DNA from: Clostridia bacterium
Lineage (GTDB): Bacteria; Bacillota_A; Clostridia; UMGS1810
DNA length: 13,784 bases
NCBI GenBank assembly: GCA_017437345.1
Contig: JAFSBJ010000031.1
Location: 1 to 13,784, forward strand
Reading direction: 5' to 3'
Shown: piece by piece, positions 6,455 through 12,666 of the stretch
Position numbering within the stretch: position 1 is the stretch's first letter
Layout: every line of letters begins with the position of its first letter
The notes under the pieces: model-generated
What the model saw: the letters and a program-made list of their open reading frames with translations, nothing else
What the model was told of the DNA's origin: nothing
Database searches by the model: none
Made by a program: the position numbers and the translations under genes

Positions 6455-7159
6455 ATGAGTATAACAACAGAAATTCTAGAAAAAAACGGGATAGATAAAA
6501 TCTTAGCAGATAAATTTGATAAATATTATAAGCTCCTTATCGAGTGGAACGAAAAAATTAATCTTACTGCCATAACCGATGAAAAGGAAGCGGCATTAAA
6601 GCATTTTGTGGATTCCATATGCGCTCTGGACTGCGGATTGTTTTTTAACGGGGCAAAGATTATTGATGTGGGAACAGGGGCAGGATTTCCCGGACTTCCT
6701 CTTAAGATTATAAGAGATGATCTTGATGTCACACTTATGGATTCTTTAAATAAAAGAATAAACTTTTTAAATGAGGTAATATCTTCTCTTGGTCTTACCG
6801 GAATTGAAACAGTCCACGCGAGAGCGGAAGAACTGGGAAGAAACAAAAACTACAGAGAGAAATATGATATATGTGTTTCAAGAGCTGTGGCAAACCTTGC
6901 AAGCCTGACGGAATTGTGTATGCCATTTATTAAAAAGGGTGGATATTTTATTTCACTAAAAGGGCCAAAGGCGTCTGAGGAAGTGGAAGAAGCAAAAAGG
7001 GCGATAGAGCTTTTAGGCGGAGAATTTGTTGAAATTAAAAATTATGCCATAGATGAAACCGACCTTGAGCATAATCTTGTTATTATAAAAAAAATAAAGC
7101 CCTGCGAAAAAAGATTTCCACGCAATGCTCCAAAACCAATGAAAGAACCTTTAAAATAG
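6455..7159 (+). CDS. rsmG: 16S rRNA (guanine527-N7)-methyltransferase RsmG
   Basis: A 234-aa protein of normal length for RsmG (GidB). Family marks are YYKLLIEWNEKINLTAI (about 24-40), the SAM loop DVGTGAGFPGLPLKI (71-85), ARAEELG (about 122-128) and SRAVANLASL (142-151), then a basic C-terminal tail ending RFPRNAPKPMKEPLK. It methylates N7 of G527 in the 530 loop of 16S rRNA; its loss in other bacteria gives low-level streptomycin resistance. AAAGGA lies six bases before the ATG and only 11 bp separate it from the trmN6-like gene. In many bacteria rsmG sits beside mnmG at the replication origin; here it does not, which is common in Clostridia. Confidence 0.96.
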   Translation: MSITTEILEKNGIDKILADKFDKYYKLLIEWNEKINLTAITDEKEAALKHFVDSICALDCGLFFNGAKIIDVGTGAGFPGLPLKIIRDDLDVTLMDSLNKRINFLNEVISSLGLTGIETVHARAEELGRNKNYREKYDICVSRAVANLASLTELCMPFIKKGGYFISLKGPKASEEVEEAKRAIELLGGEFVEIKNYAIDETDLEHNLVIIKKIKPCEKRFPRNAPKPMKEPLK

Positions 7160-7213
7160 ATGCTTGTGGGATGAAAAATCCTAAAGGCAGATAAATTTGA
7201 AAATAAACGAAAG

Positions 7214-7254
7214 AAAATGGTTTGTAAAAAACAGAGTTTTTTACAAACCATTTT
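7214..7254. terminator. Perfect 19-bp hairpin between converging operons
   Basis: Arms 7214-7232 and 7236-7254 pair perfectly around the loop AGA. The stem is AT-rich, with A runs on the left and T runs on the right. On the plus strand it lies 54 bp after the rsmG stop and ends in TTTT. On the minus strand the arm is followed by a longer T-rich stretch. It is best read as a terminator working in both directions. The stem is longer and more AT-rich than most terminators. Confidence 0.55.
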
Positions 7255-7280
7255 AGGAAATAGGAAAAAAAGATTCAGAA

Positions 7281-7370
7281 TTGTCAAATCAAACTCAAAG
7301 CATGGTTTTGCCTTGCTTTGAGCGATAGCCCGACGCTGTACAAAGGTACTGCGAGGGTGAGATTTGGCAA
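7281..7370 (+). ncRNA. Possible structured RNA (three-way junction) in an otherwise empty gap
   Basis: The 320-bp gap 7160-7479 has no credible gene. This part can fold into an outer stem, 7281-7290 (TTGTCAAATC) with 7361-7370 (GATTTGGCAA), enclosing two hairpins. The first is 7294-7302 with 7314-7322, nine perfect pairs. The second is 7329-7357, with CCC/GGG, CGC/GCG and GTAC/GTAC closing an AAAG loop. All ten outer pairs form on the plus-strand RNA, one as U.G; on the minus strand that pair becomes C.A. No known riboswitch signature was recognised. It could equally be a palindromic dispersed repeat. The fold was drawn by eye, not computed. Confidence 0.35.
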
Positions 7371-7392
7371 TAGCAAAAGGCATAGAATTAAA

Positions 7393-7418
7393 GAAACCCA
7401 TCATTTATGAGGGGTTTC
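7393..7418 (-). terminator. Terminator downstream of AEC transporter copy 2
   Basis: GAAACCC (7393-7399) pairs with GGGTTTC (7412-7418), with TCAT/ATGA inside. Read on the minus strand, the hairpin lies about 60 bases after the AEC stop and is followed by a moderately T-rich tail (7384-7392). It fits an intrinsic terminator of the long minus-strand operon. Confidence 0.5.
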
Positions 7419-7479
7419 AACATACAGATTATAATAAATTCAATTACCTTTTGCGATCTGGACTTTTTTTACATTTCCA

Positions 7480-8397
7480 CTAATATAACATAACAAAAAG
7501 CGGCATTGTAACTATACACATTAAGGTTGACACAATATTAATTGAAACAGCTAAGCTTTCGTTGTTATTATACACCTGAGCAAGCTGAGTTACCATTGAT
7601 GCAGATGGCGTTATTGATGCAAGAAAAGTTATAAGAAGGATATTATGTGCATTACCAATATCTGTAAGCATCAATATGAGCTTTAAAACGCAAAGAACAA
7701 AAAACGGGCACACTACCATTCTCATTGCCACCGCAAGATACACCCTTTTATCTGAAAAAATATCTTTAAAGCTTACATCTGCCATAAGCATTCCGGCAAT
7801 AAACATTCCCACATTCCCTACCATAGAGCCAAGAGACGAGGAAATGTCTTTAACAAAGGAGGGAAGTCGGATGCCTGAAATCATCATTGCAAGACCTATT
7901 AGAGTTGCCAGTATGCAAGGATTAAAGATAATCTTTTTAATATCTGTTTTTGAAGATTTTTCAAAAAGAGCAATGCCCCTTGTCCAGATAAAAATAATCT
8001 GTACCGCAACAAAGGCGCAGGTGTAGATAACCCATTCATCTCCAAGAATAAAACTCACAATGGGTATTATAAGATTTGCCGCATTTGAATAAATAACCGA
8101 AGCTCTCTCAGCCCCCGATGCCTTTGCAAGGCGGCTGTAGATTGCATCTATCAGAAAAAGCAGAAGATGGACTATTATTGCAGCAGAAAATGCAAGAATG
8201 AGTCCCTTTTTTATTTCCGGAGTGAGGGAAATATCAAAAGAATTTAAAAGGACTGCTGGCATCAATACATATAGAGCCAGCTTTGAAAGGGTTTTGCTGT
8301 CGCTGCCCTTAACAGCTCCGGCTTTAACAAGAATAAAGCCAATAAACATAACAATAAAGAGCTGAACTATTTTATAGAAAAGAAGATAAGGTATCAT
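7480..8397 (-). CDS. AEC-family (auxin efflux carrier-like) transporter, copy 2
   Basis: A 305-aa membrane protein with about ten hydrophobic segments and the AEC layout. It shows VKAGAVKGSDSKTLSKLALYVLMPAVLLNSF near the N-terminus (broken here only by the cytoplasmic loop), IYSNAANLIIPIVSFILGDE, SMVGNVGMFIAGMLMADVSF, and LASITPSASMVTQLAQVY near the end. It is clearly diverged from the first AEC copy at 3934-4830, so it is not a recent duplicate. The substrate is unknown. It follows the two-helix membrane protein gene with a 6-bp gap and has no strong ribosome binding site of its own (AGG lies about 12 bases upstream), which suggests translational coupling. A terminator candidate follows at 7393-7418. 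Confidence 0.9.
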   Translation of the reverse strand: MIPYLLFYKIVQLFIVMFIGFILVKAGAVKGSDSKTLSKLALYVLMPAVLLNSFDISLTPEIKKGLILAFSAAIIVHLLLFLIDAIYSRLAKASGAERASVIYSNAANLIIPIVSFILGDEWVIYTCAFVAVQIIFIWTRGIALFEKSSKTDIKKIIFNPCILATLIGLAMMISGIRLPSFVKDISSSLGSMVGNVGMFIAGMLMADVSFKDIFSDKRVYLAVAMRMVVCPFFVLCVLKLILMLTDIGNAHNILLITFLASITPSASMVTQLAQVYNNNESLAVSINIVSTLMCIVTMPLFVMLY

Positions 8398-8403
8398 ATT
8401 ATT

Positions 8404-9318
8404 TTACAGCCTGCTTCCATAGCGGGAGCTATCCTGTGCCTTTCCGTGATTTTTAACAATTTTTAGCTTAAAGCTGTCCTGCGATATTATCCAGTCTTTG
8501 GTTATTGCAGGATTTTTTTTCGTAATTTTTATTTCTCCTATATCCCTTAGCTGATTTTCAACATCCATAACCACAGTTTCAAGGTCTCCATAATGATTTA
8601 TGGATTTATATGTTGGGGTTAAAAGCGGGTTTATAAAATATATAACAAGCTTTACTGCAAGATACAAAAAGATTATAAGAAGTATCACACAAGCCATAAT
8701 ATCAAATTTTTCGCTTCCCATTTCAAGACCGCGGGTATCGAAAACAAACTCACAGAATTCCTGACCTTCAAAGCTTCCCAGATTGCTCACATCTGTTCTT
8801 ATAACATTTGCCATTTCTGCAAAAATACCCGTTATTTTTTCTCCTGACTTTACCTCCTGATGAGGATAAGCCAGAATAAAAACATTTATCCCGCTAAGTT
8901 TTGCACTATAAAGCTGAGCGGAAAATACGCCCTCTGTGTCGGTTTCGCTGTAGTTGGTGGTTGTGTTGCGGGTGGTATAGCCCAGGGGGAGCTTTTTAAC
9001 ATCGGAAAAGCTTATATCAAATTCATATTTCTGGTCCTGCCAGTAGCTTCCCGACTTTACCGCGTAGCTTCTTATAAGATGAGAACCGTCACTTTTTGCG
9101 GCAAGGTCTTTATTTATATTAATTGTTTCGATTTCACGGGCAAATCTTCCTTCGTCAATATCAAAGGATTTAAAAACCACATTGCCTATGTAGGCTCTTT
9201 GCACAAAAAGATAAGCAAGGAAAACAAAAAGCATAAAAAGAGTTCTTATAAGATGCTTTATTCTGTGGTGCTTCATTGCATTATATATAAATCCGTCTTT
9301 GCAGGGAATGTTCTTCAT
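8404..9318 (-). CDS. Uncharacterised membrane protein with two transmembrane helices
   Basis: A 304-aa protein I cannot assign to a characterised family. Residues about 24-44 form one helix (LIRTLFMLFVFLAYLFVQ) and about 207-229 a second (IMACVILLIIFLYLAVKLVI). Between them lies a segment of about 160 residues with several strands, probably outside the membrane. After the second helix comes a charged cytoplasmic tail of about 75 residues with NPLLTPTYKSINHYGD and, later, KDWIISQDSFKL. A longer reading frame back to 9408 overlaps rsmI. The ATG at 9318 is chosen because GGAGG lies seven bases upstream, directly after the rsmI stop. It is thus the third-to-last cistron of the minus-strand run, between rsmI and the AEC carrier. 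A sensory or assembly role is possible but unsupported. Confidence 0.8.
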   Translation of the reverse strand: MKNIPCKDGFIYNAMKHHRIKHLIRTLFMLFVFLAYLFVQRAYIGNVVFKSFDIDEGRFAREIETININKDLAAKSDGSHLIRSYAVKSGSYWQDQKYEFDISFSDVKKLPLGYTTRNTTTNYSETDTEGVFSAQLYSAKLSGINVFILAYPHQEVKSGEKITGIFAEMANVIRTDVSNLGSFEGQEFCEFVFDTRGLEMGSEKFDIMACVILLIIFLYLAVKLVIYFINPLLTPTYKSINHYGDLETVVMDVENQLRDIGEIKITKKNPAITKDWIISQDSFKLKIVKNHGKAQDSSRYGSRL

Positions 9319-9331
9319 AGTATAGCCTCCA

Positions 9332-10192
9332 TTATATTTTAACTCCCGGAATATCCTTAGCAAGGTCATAAACATCCCGCTTAGACATACCAAAAGCCTT
9401 TGCCGCAATTTTTATTGCTTCTTTTTTGTCTGTTCCATTTTTCATTAAGTCATTTATGTATTCCAGAGGGTCGGAAAAAGGCATTTCCTCTGTTTGTTCC
9501 TCCTCAATTTCTTTAAGGGGCTTGCCTTCCACAACAAGCACATACTCACCCTTGGGCTGATTATTGCTATAGAATTCTATGGCTTCTTCAAGGGTTGTAT
9601 AGAAACATTCCTCGTGGATTTTTGTGAGCTCGCGAACTATGCTTATGCGTCGGTTACCAAAGAATTTAAGCATATCTGAAAGGGTTCTTGTGAGCTTATG
9701 GGGAGCTTCGTGGAAAATGAGAGTGTGGGTATCTTTAGCTGCCATTTCAAGGTGATCCCGGCGGCTTTTTTTGTTCATGGATAAAAAGCCTTCAAAAGCA
9801 AAGCGGCCTGTATATTGTCCTGAAATAATAAGAGCATTTATAAGCGCCACACACCCCGGAACGGGAACCACCTTTATCCCTTCATCTATGCAGAGCTTAA
9901 CAAGGTCTTCGCCCGGGTCGGATATGGCAGGAGTGCCGGCATCTGTTACAAGGGCAATATTTTTCCCCGACTTTAATTCCTCCACAAGATATGCGCCTTT
10001 TTCTTTTTTATTGTGTTCAAAGTAGCTTGTGAGAGGCTTTGATATATTAAAATGGTTTAAAAGCTTTAAAGAATGTCTTGTGTCTTCACAGGCAATAAGA
10101 TCACATTTCTTCAAGGTTTCAAGGCACCTTACGGTGATGTCATCAAGATTACCTATTGGTGTTGCACAAAGATAAAGAGTTCCTTTTTCCAT
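9332..10192 (-). CDS. rsmI: 16S rRNA (cytidine1402-2'-O)-methyltransferase RsmI
   Basis: A 286-aa protein of the SAM-dependent tetrapyrrole-methylase fold, normal length for RsmI. Motifs are TPIGNLDDITVR (11-22), ACEDTRHSLKLLNHF (34-48), LVTDAGTPAISDPG (81-94), VPGCVALINALIISG (about 111-125) and FHEAPHKL. It adds the 2'-O-methyl group to C1402 in the decoding centre of 16S rRNA. GGAGG lies before the ATG at 10192. The C-terminus (EAIKIAAKAFGMSKRDVYDLA) resembles the helical RsmI tail. No promoter is evident between the preceding hairpin at 10215-10255 and the start, so expression probably depends partly on read-through from nifU. Confidence 0.96.
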   Translation of the reverse strand: MEKGTLYLCATPIGNLDDITVRCLETLKKCDLIACEDTRHSLKLLNHFNISKPLTSYFEHNKKEKGAYLVEELKSGKNIALVTDAGTPAISDPGEDLVKLCIDEGIKVVPVPGCVALINALIISGQYTGRFAFEGFLSMNKKSRRDHLEMAAKDTHTLIFHEAPHKLTRTLSDMLKFFGNRRISIVRELTKIHEECFYTTLEEAIEFYSNNQPKGEYVLVVEGKPLKEIEEEQTEEMPFSDPLEYINDLMKNGTDKKEAIKIAAKAFGMSKRDVYDLAKDIPGVKI

Positions 10193-10214
10193 TTATACCT
10201 CCGTAAATTTGGCA

Positions 10215-10255
10215 AAACGGCTCCGGAAAAAGCTAAGCTTCCCCCGAAACCGTTT
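10215..10255 (-). terminator. Intercistronic hairpin between nifU and rsmI
   Basis: On the minus strand two 19-base arms surround a TTA loop; AAACGG/CCGTTT and AAGC/GCTT form its ends. Every position pairs if about five G.U pairs are allowed. It starts six bases after the nifU stop and is followed by TTTT. A terminator or attenuator after nifU is likely. The wobble pairs mean the stem forms only in minus-strand RNA, which supports an RNA role on this strand. Confidence 0.6.
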
Positions 10256-10260
10256 GATTT

Positions 10261-10689
10261 TTAGTTATGGCAATGCTCGCAGTCGTGACAATTTGGGAAT
10301 AATGATTTATCATAATCAATCCCGTTTTTGTCATAATAATCCTGAAGAGCTTTTTTTATTGCTTCCTCTGCAAGAACGGAGCAATGCACCTTTGCAGGAG
10401 GAAGACCGTCGAGAGCTTCAACAACTGCTTTATTTGTTAGTTCCAAAGCTTCAGAAACCTTCTTGCCTTTAATCATTTCTGTTGCCATCGAGCTTGATGC
10501 TATAGCACTTCCGCAACCAAAGGTTTCAAATTTTACATCGACGATTGTATCGTTTTCTATTTTGAGATATATTTTCATTATATCTCCGCATTTAACATTT
10601 CCAACCTCACCCACACCATCGGCATTTTCTATAACACCAACATTGCGGGGGTTTTTAAAATGATCCATTACCTTTTCACTATATAACAT
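10261..10689 (-). CDS. nifU: NifU/IscU-type Fe-S cluster scaffold protein
   Basis: A 142-aa scaffold of the IscU/NifU-N family. It has the three cluster-ligand cysteines C34 (VKCGD, with D36), C59 ([10 protein letters not shown]) and C103 ([10 protein letters not shown]). It receives sulfur from the cysteine desulfurase and hands on assembled clusters. A C-terminal tail adds C134, C137 and C140 (NCHDCEHC), a feature of NifU proteins from anaerobic Firmicutes that is absent from E. coli IscU. The expected LPPVK-type loop is [11 protein letters not shown] here. The gene overlaps the end of nifS by 11 bases. Its GGAGGG lies about 11 bases from the ATG, inside nifS, so translation is probably coupled. 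An iscU symbol would be equally acceptable. Confidence 0.93.
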   Translation of the reverse strand: MLYSEKVMDHFKNPRNVGVIENADGVGEVGNVKCGDIMKIYLKIENDTIVDVKFETFGCGSAIASSSMATEMIKGKKVSEALELTNKAVVEALDGLPPAKVHCSVLAEEAIKKALQDYYDKNGIDYDKSLFPNCHDCEHCHN

Positions 10690-11866
10690 GAGTTCTTTTT
10701 CCCTCCATTAAATCTCTCCACACAGGAGACATATTTCTTAAATAACCAACTACCTCAGTTACTGCTTTTATGATGTGTTCTATTTCTTCGTCTGTGTTGT
10801 ATTCACTAAGAGAAAGTCTTAATGAACCGTGGGCAATTTCGTGAACCCTGCCAATTGCAAGAAGCACATGGCTTGGATCTAAAGAGCCTGAGGTGCAGGC
10901 AGAGCCTGACGAAGCACAAACCCCATGCATATCAAGCATTAAAAGAAGAGATTCTCCCTCTATTCCCTCAAAACACATATTAACATTTCCGGGAAGTCTC
11001 TTTTTTGCATCACCATTTAAGATGCTATGGGGAATTTTTGAAAGACCTTCTATAAGGCGGTCACGCATTTTAGTAAGCTTTTTAGCATTTTCATCTATTT
11101 TTGAGCATGCATCCTCAAAGGCTGCTGCCATTGAAACTATGGCAGGAATATTTTCTGTGCCTCCGCGTTTGCCCCGTTCCTGAGCTCCGCCTTCGATGAT
11201 ATTTGACACAACTATTCCCGATTTAACATAAAGCGCTCCAACGCCCTTTGGTCCATGGAATTTGTGAGCTGAAAGGCTGAGCATATCAATATTTTGTTCT
11301 TTAACATTTATTTTCAAATGGCCTGCCGCCTGAACAGCGTCTGTGTGGAAAATAACGCCTTTTTCTTTGCAAATAGCTCCTATTTCCTCTATTGGCTGAA
11401 TGGTGCCTATTTCATTATTGGCATACATCACAGTCACAAGGCAGGTTTCTTCCTTTATGGCATTTTTAACATCTTCAGGATTAACAATACCAAATTCACC
11501 AACAGGAAGGAGAGTTATTTCAAAGCCCTGCTTTTCAAGCTTTTTTAGTGTATGGAGAACAGCGTGATGCTCAAAGGCTGTGGAGATAATATGTTTCTTC
11601 CCCTTTTTTTCACCGCGGATTGCCGCAGATACTATCGCCTGATTATCAGCTTCGCTTCCGCCGGAGGTAAAATATATTTCTCTTGCCTGGCATCCTAAAG
11701 CTTTCGCCATTATTTCTCTTGCTTCCAAAAGATGCTCTGCGGCCTCCTGACCCACACTATGAAGGCTTGAGGGGTTACCGTAGATTTCTTTCATATATGG
11801 CAGCATTTTTTCTATTGCTAAATCTGACATTTTTGTTGTTGCTGCATTATCAGCATATATTTGCAT
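10679..11866 (-). CDS. nifS: Cysteine desulfurase NifS/IscS
   Basis: A 395-aa PLP enzyme that takes sulfur from cysteine as an enzyme persulfide and releases alanine. The start [11 protein letters not shown] and the [13 protein letters not shown] (about 66-78) segment are characteristic. H100/H101 lie in the cofactor region, the PLP lysine is K202 in [12 protein letters not shown], and RGGTENI follows. The persulfide cysteine is C324 in SSGSACTSG, the group I (NifS/IscS) form of the active loop. GAGGTG lies eight bases before the ATG. The neighbours are nifU, overlapping downstream, and tcdA, three bp upstream. This suggests a shared supply of sulfur for Fe-S assembly and perhaps tRNA modification. 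Confidence 0.96.
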   Translation of the reverse strand: MQIYADNAATTKMSDLAIEKMLPYMKEIYGNPSSLHSVGQEAAEHLLEAREIMAKALGCQAREIYFTSGGSEADNQAIVSAAIRGEKKGKKHIISTAFEHHAVLHTLKKLEKQGFEITLLPVGEFGIVNPEDVKNAIKEETCLVTVMYANNEIGTIQPIEEIGAICKEKGVIFHTDAVQAAGHLKINVKEQNIDMLSLSAHKFHGPKGVGALYVKSGIVVSNIIEGGAQERGKRGGTENIPAIVSMAAAFEDACSKIDENAKKLTKMRDRLIEGLSKIPHSILNGDAKKRLPGNVNMCFEGIEGESLLLMLDMHGVCASSGSACTSGSLDPSHVLLAIGRVHEIAHGSLRLSLSEYNTDEEIEHIIKAVTEVVGYLRNMSPVWRDLMEGKRTHVI

Positions 11867-11869
11867 TTG

Positions 11870-12583
11870 CTACACCTCTGAATTAATTATGTCTTTTATT
11901 ATTTCGCCTGCCATGATAAGCCCCATAACAGACGGTACAAACGAATTTGAACCCGGGGTAATTTTGCCGCTTTCACCTTTTTCAAGCTTTTCTTTAAGCT
12001 CAAAAGGCGGCTCCTCGGAATAAACACACTTCACATTATTTATATTTCTTTTTTTAAGTTCCTGCCTCATAACCCTTGCAAGAGGGCAGACCTTTGTTTT
12101 TGAAATATCGGCTACTCTGAAAGCTGTGGGGTCGATTTTGTTTCCGGCACCCATTGCCGAAATAACCCGAACCCCTGCCTGCTTTGCCCTTTTGCAGATT
12201 TCTATTTTTCCGGAAACTGTGTCTATTGCATCAGCAACATAGCTAAAGATGGAAAAATCAAAAAAATCGGTATCGGGGAGGAAAAATGTATCGGCTGTGA
12301 TAACTTTGCAATCCGGTGCTATAGAAAGAATTCTTTCCTTTGCAGCTTGGGTTTTAGCCATACCAAGGGTACTTAAAGTGGCTATTATCTGACGGTTTAA
12401 ATCAGATGGCGACACAATGTCGTTATCCACAAGATATAGGCTTCCCACCCCTGCCCTTGCCAGAGCTTCGGCCAAATGACCGCCCACTCCGCCAAGACCA
12501 AACACACAGACTGTGCTCTTATTTAGTTTTTCCAGCGCATCAGAGCCAAACATCAGCTCTGTCCGTGAAAACTGCTCATTCAT
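11870..12583 (-). CDS. tcdA: tRNA threonylcarbamoyladenosine dehydratase TcdA (CsdL/YgdL), ThiF/E1-like
   Basis: A 237-aa E1-like ATP-dependent enzyme. FSRTELMFGSDALEKL opens the domain, followed by the nucleotide loop GLGGVGGHLAEALARAGVG (29-47), VDNDIVSPSDLNRQI (about 52-66) and VADAIDTVSGK (116-126). This start and the length fit TcdA rather than MoeB or ThiF. TcdA converts t6A at tRNA position 37 to cyclic t6A by ATP-dependent dehydration. An in-frame ATG 13 codons upstream would place coding sequence over the -10 boxes at 12594-12617; the ATG at 12583 with GGTGAT five bases before it is preferred. It leads the tcdA-nifS-nifU run with a 3-bp gap to nifS. In E. coli the same enzyme is linked with the CsdA-CsdE sulfur system. 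Confidence 0.9.
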   Translation of the reverse strand: MNEQFSRTELMFGSDALEKLNKSTVCVFGLGGVGGHLAEALARAGVGSLYLVDNDIVSPSDLNRQIIATLSTLGMAKTQAAKERILSIAPDCKVITADTFFLPDTDFFDFSIFSYVADAIDTVSGKIEICKRAKQAGVRVISAMGAGNKIDPTAFRVADISKTKVCPLARVMRQELKKRNINNVKCVYSEEPPFELKEKLEKGESGKITPGSNSFVPSVMGLIMAGEIIKDIINSEV

Positions 12584-12593
12584 ATTATCACCG

Positions 12594-12617
12594 ATTATAC
12601 CAAGATTAATTATACCA
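12594..12617 (-). promoter_or_regulatory. Tandem extended -10 boxes upstream of tcdA
   Basis: TGGTATAAT occurs twice on the minus strand, at 12609-12617 and 12594-12602, 15 bases apart. Each is an extended -10 element (TGn-TATAAT). The upstream box leaves room for a short leader with the ribosome binding site. The downstream one would start transcription almost at the ATG; TTGTGT lies 17 bases before it as a weak -35. The -35 for the upstream box is poor. Confidence 0.5.
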
Positions 12618-12637
12618 CACAAAGCGGAAAATATCTA

Positions 12638-12652
12638 TGTGTGATATACACA
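12638..12652. promoter_or_regulatory. Short inverted repeat upstream of the tcdA promoter
   Basis: TGTGT-GATAT-ACACA is a perfect 5-bp inverted repeat with a five-base centre, about 20 bp upstream of the distal -10 box and just after the ROK gene stop. It could be an operator, but repeats this short arise by chance in AT-rich DNA. Confidence 0.2.
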
Positions 12653-12666
12653 AATTTATTGTCTCT

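Noticed and set aside
7042..7404. A 120-codon minus-strand reading frame overlapping the 3' end of rsmG
   Set aside because: It covers the rsmG coding end, two hairpins and the three-stem element, has no ribosome binding site, and its start lies inside a terminator hairpin. It is probably non-coding, although its upstream half might be translated in some relatives.
7160..7479. tRNA, known riboswitch or rRNA fragment in the gap
   Set aside because: No cloverleaf, T-loop, GNRA-receptor or other known signature could be matched by eye.
3934..8397. Recent duplication of the AEC transporter
   Set aside because: The two proteins share the family layout but differ nearly everywhere, so they are old paralogues or separate acquisitions.
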